Positions 31,463 to 39,883 of a DNA stretch of 64,000 nucleotides are shown here, in pieces. The notes under the pieces were generated by a model. It did no database searches, was not told the DNA's origin, and saw only the letters and a list, made by a program, of their open reading frames with translations. The stretch is taken from assembly GCF_025144335.1 (NCBI RefSeq), contig NZ_CP083539.1:1117501-1181500 (forward strand). Direction: 5' to 3'. The stretch comes from Jannaschia sp. W003. GTDB taxonomy: Bacteria; Pseudomonadota; Alphaproteobacteria; Rhodobacterales; Rhodobacteraceae. Each line of letters begins with the position of its first letter. The stretch's first letter is position 1. A program made the position numbers and the translations under genes.

Positions 31463-34239
31463 CGCTCCGTCAGCTTCAGCTCGATCCGGCGGTTGCGGGC
31501 GCGGGCCTCGGGGCTCGTGTTGGGCTCGACGGGCCGGTACTGCCCGAAGCCCGTGGGCGCGAGGCGCCAGGGCGGGATGCCCAGCTCGTCGGTCAGGAAG
31601 CGCACCACCGAGAGCGCGCGCGCCTGGCTCAGCTCCCAGTTGTCGGCGTAGCGCGAGGTCGCCGAGACCGGCAGGTCGTCGGTGTGCCCGTCCACGCGCA
31701 GCACCCAGTCGATGCCCTCGGGGATCTGGTCGGCGATCTCCACGATCACGTCCGCGACCCGGGCGATCTGCTCGCGCCCCTCGGTGCCGAGCGTGGCGGA
31801 GCCGACGCCGAACAGCACTTCCGACGAGAACACGAAGCGGTCGCCGACCACCTCGATGCCCTCGCGGCCGCTCAGGACCTCGCTGAGTTGACCGAAGAAC
31901 TCGGAGCGGAAGCGCTCCAGCTTCTCGGTCTCGGCCTGCAGGCGCACGCGCTCGGCCTCCTCGAGCTGGCGGCGGCGGCGCTCCTCGGCGGCGGCCTGGG
32001 CGAGGGCGCGGTTCAGCTCCGTGCCGAGCGACTGGATCTGCACCTGCGCGTCCTCGTCGCGCGCGCGGGCGGAGCCGAGCACGAGGTTCAGCTCCTCGAG
32101 CTGCGCGCGCAAGTCGGCCACCTGCTCGTTTAGGAGGGCGGCGTCCCGGCGCGCGGCGGCGCGGTCCTCGTCGAGGCTCTCGATCTCGGCACGGGCCTGC
32201 CGCAGCAGCGCGTCGGAGCGTTCGGCGGCCGACAGGGCCTCGGCGGCCTCGTCCTGCGCGGCCAGGCGGTCGGCCAGCGCGGCAGCGAGGCGCTCGCCCA
32301 CGTCGCGCGCCTCCGTTCGGGCGGCCTCGGCGGTCTCCTCGGAGGCCAGCCGGTCGGCGATGGCGGCGGAGAGGCGCGCGCGCAGGTCCTCGCCGGTGGC
32401 CTCGGCCGCGTCGGTGGCGGCGCGCAGGCGGGCCAGCTCCGCGCGCAGGGCGTCGGCTTCGCTCCGGGCAGCGTCGCGCTGGGCGGTGGCGGCGGTGAGC
32501 GCGGCGTCGGCCTCCTCGGCGGCGGCCTCGCGCCCGGCGCGCTCGGCCAGCGCCTCGGCGAGTTGCGCCTCCAGTGCGGCGCGGGCGGAGCGTGCGTCGG
32601 CCTCCAGCGCGGCGATGCGGGTGCGCGCGTCCGCCGCGTCGGCTCGGGCGCGGTCCCGCTCCGCCACCGCCACGGCGAGGCGCACGCGGACGTCGGCGGC
32701 CTCGGCCTCCAGCGTCTCCCGCGCGCCGGCGGCTTCGGCGGCGAGACGGTCGCCTTCGCGCTCGGCCGCGTCTGCGCGCGCGGTGGCGGCCTCGCGCTGC
32801 GCCTCGGCCTCGGCGAGCTGCCGGCGCAGGGTCGCCTCCGTGACGTCACCCTCGGCGGCGGCGTCCTCGGCCTCGGCCAGCGAGGCGAGCAGGGCGGCGA
32901 TGTCGCGCTCGGCCTCGGCGTCGCGGGCCCGCGCGGCGTCGATCTCGGCCAGCGCGGCGGCAAGGCGGGCGTCGAGCGCTTCGGCCTCGGAGCGGGCGGA
33001 AGCCAGCTCCTCGCGAAGGCGGTCGATCTCGTCGCTGGCCGCCCCCGCCTGCACTGCGCGGTCGTCGAGGTCGGACAGGGCCGCGGCGAGGCGCCGTTCC
33101 AGCGTGGCGCGCGTGGCCTCGGCGTCCGCCGCCTCGGTGCCGGCCTCCGCGAGCGCCGCCTCCAGGCGTGCCAGCTCCGCCTCCGTCTCGGTCGCCTCGC
33201 CCTCGCGGCGCTCCAGCGCGGCGAGGGTCGCGGCAAGCTGCCGCTCGGCGGCGCCTGCGCGGTCCCGCTCGGTCTCCAGCTCGGCGAGGGTAAGGGCGAG
33301 ACGGGCGTCGAGGTCGTCGCTCGCAGCCTCGGCCGCGGCCAGAAGCGTCAGCGTCTCCTCGGCCTCGCGGCGCTTCTCCTCCAGTGCCAGGGTCATCGCG
33401 GTCAGCTCGGCGTCGGCCCCTGCCAGACGTTCGCGCAGGGCTTCGGCGGCGGCGGCCTCGGCCAGCCGCGCGGCCTCCTCGTCGCTCAAGGCGGCCTCGG
33501 TGTCGGCCAGCCGCGCCCGCAGCGCCTCGGCCGCGGTCGCCTCGGCGAGGCGGGCCGCCTCCTCGTCCTCCAGCGCCGCCGCCAATGCTGCGGCGCGCGC
33601 GCCCTCCGCTTCGGCGTCGCCGCGGCTGCCCTCCAGCGCGGCGAGGGTGTCGGCCAGCGTGGTCTCGCGCGTCTTGGCCTCGGCGCGCAGGTCCGCGACC
33701 AGCGCGTCCAGCGCCTCGCGGCGGGCGGCGGCGAGGCGGGCGGCCTCGGCGGCGGCGTCGATCTCCCGGCGCGCGGAGGCGAGGGCGAGGGCGGCGGCTT
33801 CGCGCTCGTCCAGCGCGGCGGCCGTCTCGCCGCGCGCGGTGTCCAGTGCGCCCTCCAGGTCGGCGTTGTCGGCGAGCAGCGCCGCCACGCGCTCCTCGAA
33901 GGTGCCGACGCTCGCCTCTAACTCTTCGGTGCGGCGGGTAAGGGTGGCGATCAGCGCCGCCTGCGCGTCGCGCTGCCCCGCGAGGTCGTCGCGCTGGCCC
34001 GACAGCACCTCCGCCCGCGTCCGCTCCAGCCCCAGCGCGCGGGTGAGCTGGGCCACCTCGGCGCCGAGGGTGTCGAGCTCCACGTCCTTGTCGCTGATGG
34101 CCTCGGACAGCACGAACTGCACGATCATGAAGATCGACAGCACGAACATCAGCACCAGGAGGAGCGCGGTCATGGCGTCCACGAAGCCCGGCCAGACGTT
34201 GGCCGTGAACCGCTGTCCGTTGCGGCGGCTCAGCGCCAC
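31459..34239 (-). CDS. MotB/OmpA-like protein with giant coiled coil
   Basis: A 926-residue protein. A single membrane helix (about 17-43) carries Asp21 in GFVDAMTALLLVLMFVLSIF, as in MotB/ExbD-type stators. Residues about 50-770 are an uninterrupted Ala/Glu/Arg-rich coiled coil. The C-terminus (about 800-926) is an OmpA-like peptidoglycan-binding domain with RVDGHTDDLPVS, LSQARALSVVRFL and ARNRRIELKL. It should span from inner membrane to cell wall. It starts at a GTG one base after the MotA/ExbB-like gene, using a GGAGG in that gene's end. Its role is unknown; Rhodobacterales carry similar pairs apart from flagella. Confidence 0.85.
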   Translation of the reverse strand: MALSRRNGQRFTANVWPGFVDAMTALLLVLMFVLSIFMIVQFVLSEAISDKDVELDTLGAEVAQLTRALGLERTRAEVLSGQRDDLAGQRDAQAALIATLTRRTEELEASVGTFEERVAALLADNADLEGALDTARGETAAALDEREAAALALASARREIDAAAEAARLAAARREALDALVADLRAEAKTRETTLADTLAALEGSRGDAEAEGARAAALAAALEDEEAARLAEATAAEALRARLADTEAALSDEEAARLAEAAAAEALRERLAGADAELTAMTLALEEKRREAEETLTLLAAAEAASDDLDARLALTLAELETERDRAGAAERQLAATLAALERREGEATETEAELARLEAALAEAGTEAADAEATRATLERRLAAALSDLDDRAVQAGAASDEIDRLREELASARSEAEALDARLAAALAEIDAARARDAEAERDIAALLASLAEAEDAAAEGDVTEATLRRQLAEAEAQREAATARADAAEREGDRLAAEAAGARETLEAEAADVRVRLAVAVAERDRARADAADARTRIAALEADARSARAALEAQLAEALAERAGREAAAEEADAALTAATAQRDAARSEADALRAELARLRAATDAAEATGEDLRARLSAAIADRLASEETAEAARTEARDVGERLAAALADRLAAQDEAAEALSAAERSDALLRQARAEIESLDEDRAAARRDAALLNEQVADLRAQLEELNLVLGSARARDEDAQVQIQSLGTELNRALAQAAAEERRRRQLEEAERVRLQAETEKLERFRSEFFGQLSEVLSGREGIEVVGDRFVFSSEVLFGVGSATLGTEGREQIARVADVIVEIADQIPEGIDWVLRVDGHTDDLPVSATSRYADNWELSQARALSVVRFLTDELGIPPWRLAPTGFGQYRPVEPNTSPEARARNRRIELKLTER

Positions 34240-34240
34240 G

Positions 34241-35440
34241 TCACGCCTCCGGCCCGCCCTGGGCGTTCTCGACGAGGTCGCCCAGCCGCTGCAGCGCGCC
34301 GGTCAACGCGCCCATGTCGCCGCGCAGATCGTCGAGCACCGCCTGGCGGGCCTGCTGCTGCTCCTCGAAGATCTTCAGGAGCTGCACGTCGATGGAGCGC
34401 AGGCGCATCCGGCTCTCGCTGTCGAGCCCGCCGCCGTCGCCCCCGCCGCCCTCGCGCGCGGAGGCGAGGGCCGCCGCGACGTGCTGCTGCCCCTCGGCCA
34501 CGCGCTCCAGCGCCCGCTCCACGCCCGCGGGGTCGCCGCCGCGGTCGGCCAGCGCGGCGACCGCGTCGGACAGGTGGCCCATGCGCTCCTCGGCGGCCAG
34601 ACGCCCGGCCTCGCCGCGCTGGAACATGTCCTGCAGCTGCTCCATCTGGTAGTTCATGTGGTCGAGCACGGCGGCCAGCGAGTACTGGTCAATGGTCTCG
34701 CCGTCGCCCACCAGCCCGACGCGGGTGATGGTGCTGAGCCAGTCCTCCAGCTCGCGGTAGAAGCGGTTCTGCCCATGGCCCGCGAAGATCTCCAGAAGGC
34801 CCACCACCAGCGAGCCGGCGAGGCCGAGGAGCGAGGAGGCGAAGGCCGTGCCCATGCCGGCGAGCTGGTCCTCCAGCCCGCCGATCAGGCGCGAGAACAC
34901 CGCCATGCCCGCCTCGTCGCCGTCCGGCGCGAGGTTGCGGATCGTGTCCACGACCGCGGGCACGGTGGTGGCGAGGCCCCAGAACGTGCCGAGGAGGCCG
35001 AGGAAGATCAGCGTGTTGACGATGTAGCGCGTGATGTCGCGCGCCTCGTCCATGCGCTGCGCCACGGAGTCGAGGATCGAGCGCGACGACGTGGCCGAGA
35101 TGGCCGAGCGCGAGGTGCGCGAGCGCAGCATCGAGGCGAGTGGCGCCAGGAGGCCCGGCGCGCGGGCGATGTCGTGCCCCTCGCGCTGCTCAGCGAATCC
35201 CTCGAGCCAGCTGACCGAGGAGAAGAGCTGGATCACCTGCCAGAAGCAGGCCAGCACGCCGAGGCCGAACACCGCGATGATGGTGCCGTTGAGCCAAGGG
35301 TTTGCCGCGAAGATCGGCGCGACGGACGGGTAAGCGACGTAGGTGCCCGCGCCGACGGCGCCCAGCACGGCAAGCATCCAGATGATCTGCCGGATCGGCT
35401 GCGAGAACTGCGTTTCGGTGGTGATGGTGCGGTCCGCCAT
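34241..35440 (-). CDS. MotA/TolQ/ExbB-like proton channel protein
   Basis: A 399-residue membrane protein with helices at about 18-36, 51-72, 138-160 and 194-222. The last two, IVNTLIFLGLLGTFWGLATT and AGMGTAFASSLLGLAGSLVV, are the MotA/TolQ/ExbB proton-channel signature. A long cytoplasmic C-terminal region (about 225-399) is helical and charged. It is one base before the MotB-like partner in the same direction, so the two should form a stator-like complex. Weak similarity to Zorya ZorA was considered, but the long tail is in the partner instead. Confidence 0.85.
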   Translation of the reverse strand: MADRTITTETQFSQPIRQIIWMLAVLGAVGAGTYVAYPSVAPIFAANPWLNGTIIAVFGLGVLACFWQVIQLFSSVSWLEGFAEQREGHDIARAPGLLAPLASMLRSRTSRSAISATSSRSILDSVAQRMDEARDITRYIVNTLIFLGLLGTFWGLATTVPAVVDTIRNLAPDGDEAGMAVFSRLIGGLEDQLAGMGTAFASSLLGLAGSLVVGLLEIFAGHGQNRFYRELEDWLSTITRVGLVGDGETIDQYSLAAVLDHMNYQMEQLQDMFQRGEAGRLAAEERMGHLSDAVAALADRGGDPAGVERALERVAEGQQHVAAALASAREGGGGDGGGLDSESRMRLRSIDVQLLKIFEEQQQARQAVLDDLRGDMGALTGALQRLGDLVENAQGGPEA

Positions 35441-35564
35441 GTGCCCTCGTGCCCTTTCGCGGGGCGCAGGGGAAAGGGTATCGGGGCGGGCAGGGGGTCA
35501 CAAGCGGCGCGGGCCGGGCGGGCGCGCGCCGGGCCCGGTCCGTGGCCCCGGCGCCCCGCGCGCG

Positions 35565-36092
35565 TCAGGAGGCGGGCGGCACCAGACCCACGAGGCGCAC
35601 GATGTCGGGATCGTCGATGCCCTGGCCGCGCAGTGCCTCGGCGGTGTTGTGCAGGTACTCGGCGTTCGGCCCCCTCCCGCCGCGGGCGCGGGCGATGATC
35701 TCGGCCTGCCGCTCGATCGTGAGGTCGCGGGCGTACTGGTCGTGCTCGGGGTCGATCACGTAGGCCACCGCCTCGACGTCGCCTTGTTCCGTCTCCAGCA
35801 CGAGGCGCTTCTCGTGGTAGGCCGCCGAGACCAGCTCGCGCTCGCGCAGGGCGGTGAGCGCCGCCTCGGGGTCGGCGGCGCGGATGGCGAGGCCCTCGCA
35901 CACCGCATCGGGCGCCTCCTCCAGCGCCAGCACCAGCCCCGGCTCCTCCTCGGAGCCGCGGTGGTGGATCGACCACATGCAGAAGCGGCGCCGGTAGCCG
36001 CGCAGCCGCGCGGGCCGCGACTCCGCGATGTCGATGCCGGGCGACCAGATCAGCGATCCGTAGCCGAAGACCCAGAGGTCCGGAGTGTCCAT
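35565..36092 (-). CDS. gamma-glutamylcyclotransferase (ChaC-like)
   Basis: A 175-residue protein of the gamma-glutamylcyclotransferase fold. The substrate loop YGSLIWSPGI is at about 11-20, and RLRGYRRRFCMWSIHHRGSE with GLVLALEE follow as in ChaC. ChaC enzymes cleave glutathione to cysteinylglycine and 5-oxoproline. The catalytic Glu is expected in the segment around EEAPDAVCEGLAIR or further on; I could not fix it. It is divergent from the DUF2125 gene by 71 bases. Confidence 0.88.
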   Translation of the reverse strand: MDTPDLWVFGYGSLIWSPGIDIAESRPARLRGYRRRFCMWSIHHRGSEEEPGLVLALEEAPDAVCEGLAIRAADPEAALTALRERELVSAAYHEKRLVLETEQGDVEAVAYVIDPEHDQYARDLTIERQAEIIARARGGRGPNAEYLHNTAEALRGQGIDDPDIVRLVGLVPPAS

Positions 36093-36163
36093 CCGCCGCG
36101 TCCTTTCCGAGGGCTTCGGCCGCAGATAAGGGAACGGAGCCTCTCGGGAAAGGGTTCGGCGCG

Positions 36164-37150
36164 ATGATGCGATGGCTTGTGATCGTGGTGGCCGTGTTGG
36201 CCGCCCTCTGGAGCGGGTGGTGGTTCGCAGGCGCGGCCGGCGTGCGCCGCGGCGTCGAGGCCGCCGCCGCCGAGGCCGAGGCGCGGGGCTGGACCGTGGC
36301 GTGGGACGACCTGTCGGTGGTGGGCTTCCCGAACCGCTTCGACACGACGCTCGACGCGCCGCGCCTGGAGGGGCCCGGCGGGGCGTGGGGCTGGTCGGCG
36401 CCCTTCGTGCAGGTCTTTGCCCTGAGCTACCGACCGAACCACCTGATCGCGGTCGCCCCGAACACGCAGACGCTGGGAACGCCGTTCGGCCCGGTGGAGA
36501 TCGCGTCTGAGGACATGCGCGCCTCGCTGGTGGTGTCCCCGGACCCGGCGCTGCCGCTGGAGCGCCTGCAGCTCACCGCCGAGGCGGTGGCGGCCGAGGG
36601 CGGCCTCGGCGCGGTGGCGGTCGACGCGCTGCGGCTGGCGCTGCGCGAGGCCGGGGCGCCGCACAGCTACGACGTGGCGTTCGGAGCCGAGGGTCTGGTG
36701 CTGCCCGAGGCGCTGATGCGCCGATCGAATGTCCCGGGCCTGCCGGCGGAGGTGGGCGCGCTGGAGCTGGACGGCACGGTGGCCTTGGACCGCGCCATCG
36801 ACCGCACGCTGGACGCGGCGCCCGCGGTCGAAGCGCTGGACCTGCGTGCGGCGCGCGTGCGCTGGGGCGGCATCGACGTCACGCTCTCGGGGCGGCTGGA
36901 GGCGGGGCCGGAGGGCTTGGCCGAGGGCGCGCTGGCGGCCGAGATCGCCGACGTGCCCGCGCTGGCCCGCGCGCTGGAGGGCGCCCTCGATCCCGCCCGC
37001 CTCGCGCTGGCGCGGCGCTTCCTGGTGGGCTTCGCGCCCGAGGGACGCCCCGATGCGGCGCGCGTCGACCTGCAGGTGCGCGGGGGCGTGGTGGCGCTGG
37101 GGCCGTTCGAGCTGCTGATGCTGCCGCCGCTCAGCGTACCGGGATCGTGA
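36164..37150 (+). CDS. DUF2125 family protein
   Basis: A 328-residue protein with an N-terminal membrane anchor (about 3-20, LVIVVAVLAALWSGWWFAG) and a long beta-rich domain, beginning RRGVEAAAAEAEARGWTVAW-DDLSVVGFPNRFDTTLDAPRL, the DUF2125 signature of alphaproteobacteria. It is probably periplasmic, possibly related to AsmA-like lipid-handling proteins; its function is not known. Its end overlaps the end of the M23 peptidase gene by 20 bases, tail to tail. Confidence 0.8.
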   Translation: MMRWLVIVVAVLAALWSGWWFAGAAGVRRGVEAAAAEAEARGWTVAWDDLSVVGFPNRFDTTLDAPRLEGPGGAWGWSAPFVQVFALSYRPNHLIAVAPNTQTLGTPFGPVEIASEDMRASLVVSPDPALPLERLQLTAEAVAAEGGLGAVAVDALRLALREAGAPHSYDVAFGAEGLVLPEALMRRSNVPGLPAEVGALELDGTVALDRAIDRTLDAAPAVEALDLRAARVRWGGIDVTLSGRLEAGPEGLAEGALAAEIADVPALARALEGALDPARLALARRFLVGFAPEGRPDAARVDLQVRGGVVALGPFELLMLPPLSVPGS

Positions 37151-38033
37151 CCGTGCGGGCGGCGAGCCCCTCGCCGTCCCGCAAGAGCGTCGCCGTTCCG
37201 CGGTAGTCGCCCCGCGGCCAGCCCCCCGCCGGGGCCCGGCGGCCCGCGGCGCGGAAGCCCTGGGCCTGGGTGCGGTCCAGCGCAACGTCTCGCGCGAAGA
37301 CTTCCCCGCCGTCCGGCCCCTCGATCCGCAGGCGCAGCGCGTCGCCCGCCCGCGTGCCGAACATCTGCGCCCAGAGCACCATCGGCGCGGTCCGCGCCAG
37401 CGCATCGGCGGCGGCCGTGCCGGCCTTCACCGCGTCGTAGTCCGGCACGCCGTCCGCAAAGCCCGCGCTCAGGAGGCCGCCGGGCGCGACCGGCACCGGC
37501 TCGGCCCAGAGACCTTCCGCGAAGGGATCGACCACCGCGCCGCCTCGGCGCACGGTCAGGTGGACGTGGGGGAACTCGGTGCGGCCCGTGCGGCCGATGC
37601 GCCCCACCGGCTGGCCCCGCGCGACCCGCTCGCCCGCCCGCACGGGGATCGAGCCGGGGGCGAGGTGGCAGAGTTGCGTCTCCAGCCCGGCGCCGTGGTC
37701 GATCACGAGCCCGTTGCCGCAGTCCTGCCCCTCGGGGTGGGTGCCTTCGGGCACATCGCCGCGCACCCGCAGCACGGTGCCGTCCGCGGGCGCGGTCACG
37801 GGCGGGGCGCCGGCCAGGGCGGCGAGGTCGGCCACGCGCAGGTCGGTGCCCGTGTGGCCGTCGTAGGTGAGCGTGCCGCCGAAGCCGTCGACGGCGCCCG
37901 GGCCGGGGTCGGCGTCGGGAAGCTGCTGGATGAAGCAGGTCTCGCCGAGGACGCAATCGAGGGGAAGCGAGAGCGGCCCCTGCGCGGCGGCCGGGACGGC
38001 CGCGAGGAGGGCGAGGGCGAGGACGCTGCGCAT
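37131..38033 (-). CDS. M23 family peptidoglycan endopeptidase
   Basis: A 300-residue exported protein with a signal peptide (about 1-18). The LytM/M23 zinc site is visible in TYDGHTGTDLRVADL (HxxxD, about residues 57-61) and HVHLTVRRGGAVVDP (HxH, about 155-157), so it should be an active endopeptidase cutting peptidoglycan cross-links or a similar peptide. The N-terminal PLDCVLGETCFIQQLPDADP is typical of a Rhodobacterales M23 group. The TPR gene ends 48 bases upstream in the same direction, so co-transcription is likely. Confidence 0.9.
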   Translation of the reverse strand: MRSVLALALLAAVPAAAQGPLSLPLDCVLGETCFIQQLPDADPGPGAVDGFGGTLTYDGHTGTDLRVADLAALAGAPPVTAPADGTVLRVRGDVPEGTHPEGQDCGNGLVIDHGAGLETQLCHLAPGSIPVRAGERVARGQPVGRIGRTGRTEFPHVHLTVRRGGAVVDPFAEGLWAEPVPVAPGGLLSAGFADGVPDYDAVKAGTAAADALARTAPMVLWAQMFGTRAGDALRLRIEGPDGGEVFARDVALDRTQAQGFRAAGRRAPAGGWPRGDYRGTATLLRDGEGLAARTVTIPVR

Positions 38034-38081
38034 GGCGCGAGGCTAGGGGCGCGCCGCCGGACGGTCCAGCGGCGCGTCGGG

Positions 38082-39551
38082 TCAGTTCAGGGCGGCGAGG
38101 CTGCGGGCCCGGTTGGGCGAGTGGGCGAGCGTCGCGCGGTAGGCCTCGGCCGCCTCCGCGGTGCGGCCCTGCGCAGCCAGCATGTCGCCCAGCAGCTCGC
38201 GCGCCGGCAGCACGTGGCCCGGGGTGACGGGGTTCTTGCCGATGGCGTCCTCGAGGTCCGCCGCCTGCCTTTGCAGCGCGAGGGCGCGGTCGGCGTCGCC
38301 CTCGGCCTGTGCGATCCAGGCCTCGACCGTGGCGATCTGGCCCTCGGCGAGCTGCGCCCAGTAATCCTGGCCGTCCTGCCGCATGGCCCCGTGCAGCCGC
38401 TCCAGCTCCACGGTCGCGGCGCGGGCCGCCGCCGGGTCGCCGGAGCGTGCGGCGCCAAGGCCCTTGGCGAACCAGCGCATCGCCACCGCCTGCGGGAAGC
38501 GATCCCACGGGATCGCCGGATGCATCTCGGGCGAAAGCGCCGCGGCCTCGCTCCAGCGCTCCTCCTCGAGCAGGAGCCGCACCGGCGCCGCCGCCAGCGC
38601 ATAGGCGCCCCCGAAGCTCACCTGATGGTTCTCCGCGGCCATCAGCTCGTCCACGATCCGCGCCGCCTCGTCGGGCCGCCCGAGCTGGAGATGGCCGTAG
38701 GCGAGATAGTCGAGCGCATGGGCGTAGTGCGACTGGATCACGTCGCGCGACGTCTCGAGCGCGGCATCCGCCGACCGCCGGTTGAGGTCGATCGACTGCT
38801 GCCAGTCCCCCGTGCGGGTGAAGATGTGCGCCGGCATGTGCAGCGCGTGGGCTGCCGAGGGCGCCGCCTTGTCGTAGATCTCGGCGTAGGGAACCCCCCG
38901 CTCCTTGAGTTCCGGGCTGTCGTAGGCGTGGATGGCGTAGTGGATCACGCCGGGATGCGCGGGGGCGCGGGCGTGCAGGGCGTCGAGCGCGTCGCCGACC
39001 CGTGCGTTCGCCTTCGCCCGCTCCGGTCCCGGAGGCGCGGTGGCGAGGCGGGCGAGCGCGGCGAGCGCGGCGGCGTCGACGTCGTCGGGGTTCTGCGCGT
39101 GGGCCGCCTGCTGCGCCTCGGCCCAGGCGGCGAGGCGGGCGGGGTAGCTCTCGTGGCCGGAGGCGTAGAAGGCGGCCGCCGCCTCCGCGAAGGCCCGCTC
39201 CAGGTCGTTTCCGGGCGCCATGGACGCCAGCCGCCGCGCCGCCTCGGTGCCGCGCGCGGTTTCGTCCTCGGTGGGCGTTCCGGGCCAGAGGGGGTGGAAG
39301 TTGGCCATCGCCACGCCCCACTGGGCCATCGCGCAGTCGGGATCGGCGCCGGCGGCGCGCTCGAAGGCGGCCTCGGCCTTGATGTACATCATGTTGTGGA
39401 GGAGGGTCAGGCCCTCGTCGACGGCGGCATCGGCCTCCGCGGCGCAGGTGCTCGGGAAGTCCACGCCCTGCGCGGCGAGGGGGAGGGGCAGCGCGGCGGC
39501 CGCCATCAGCGCGGCGAGGGCCGCTCCGGGGCCCGGGGTGACAGGAAACAT
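38082..39551 (-). CDS. exported tetratricopeptide-repeat protein
   Basis: A 489-residue protein with a signal peptide (about 1-27, ending PLAAQG). The remainder is alpha-helical TPR-like repeats; examples are AEAAFERAAGADPDCAMAQW, LDYLAYGHLQLGRPDEAARI and EAAEAYRATLAHSPNRARSL. HPGVIHYAIHAYDSPEL and HALHMPAHIFTRTGDWQQSI are conserved in a group of bacterial TPR proteins of unknown function. AGGGAGAG precedes the ATG at 39551. It may be co-transcribed with the M23 peptidase and act at the cell envelope. Confidence 0.8.
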   Translation of the reverse strand: MFPVTPGPGAALAALMAAAALPLPLAAQGVDFPSTCAAEADAAVDEGLTLLHNMMYIKAEAAFERAAGADPDCAMAQWGVAMANFHPLWPGTPTEDETARGTEAARRLASMAPGNDLERAFAEAAAAFYASGHESYPARLAAWAEAQQAAHAQNPDDVDAAALAALARLATAPPGPERAKANARVGDALDALHARAPAHPGVIHYAIHAYDSPELKERGVPYAEIYDKAAPSAAHALHMPAHIFTRTGDWQQSIDLNRRSADAALETSRDVIQSHYAHALDYLAYGHLQLGRPDEAARIVDELMAAENHQVSFGGAYALAAAPVRLLLEEERWSEAAALSPEMHPAIPWDRFPQAVAMRWFAKGLGAARSGDPAAARAATVELERLHGAMRQDGQDYWAQLAEGQIATVEAWIAQAEGDADRALALQRQAADLEDAIGKNPVTPGHVLPARELLGDMLAAQGRTAEAAEAYRATLAHSPNRARSLAALN

Positions 39552-39883
39552 GGGTGCTCTCCCTGATGAAGGTCGGGGTGCGAGGGCCGCGCGGTCGGAA
39601 CGGATCAGGGCATGGCGGACGGGGGAGGGGCGCCTTCGGGCCGTCCGGCGACCTGTCCCCCTGCCCACGGACACGCCCGACGACGGGGCGCCTGCCCGCG
39701 TCCGATCTCGCGACCACCGTGATGATGCAGGGTACCACGGATCGCCTCGGCCGTCCGATGCGGGGAGGCGCCATTCCTTCCCCGCGGGGCGATCGCTGTG
39801 TGCGTCGGGGCGGCGCGGTCCGCCCCCGAGACGGGAAAGGCCCCCACGAGGGGGGCCTTCCGAATTGTCGCGTTTGCAGTGCC
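39552..39883. other. 332-base gap between the TPR gene and clpA
   Basis: It contains the clpA terminator hairpin (39834-39861) and the presumed promoter of the TPR gene. No gene is seen, and no clear -35/-10 pair could be assigned. Confidence 0.5.
39834..39861 (-). terminator. clpA transcription terminator
   Basis: AAGGCCCCC and GGGGGCCTT form a 9-base-pair stem with a 5-base loop and a GG/CC outer extension, 23 bases after the clpA stop. In the minus direction it is followed by TTTCCC, a weak T-run. Confidence 0.7.

Noticed and set aside
31459..35440. Zorya anti-phage system (ZorA/ZorB)
   Set aside because: In Zorya the long tail belongs to the MotA-like ZorA, and ZorC/ZorD or ZorE follow. 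Here the coil is in the MotB-like protein and the neighbours are moaE and a ChaC-like gene.
32021..35698. Long plus-strand open frame opposite the MotA/MotB-like pair
   Set aside because: It is the antisense shadow of the coiled-coil gene, giving Ser/Ala/Arg-rich sequence. The minus-strand genes have clear domains and starts.
36131..36156. EcfG promoter before the DUF2125 gene
   Set aside because: GGAAC-N17-GGTT has a -10 mismatch and would start transcription almost at the start codon.
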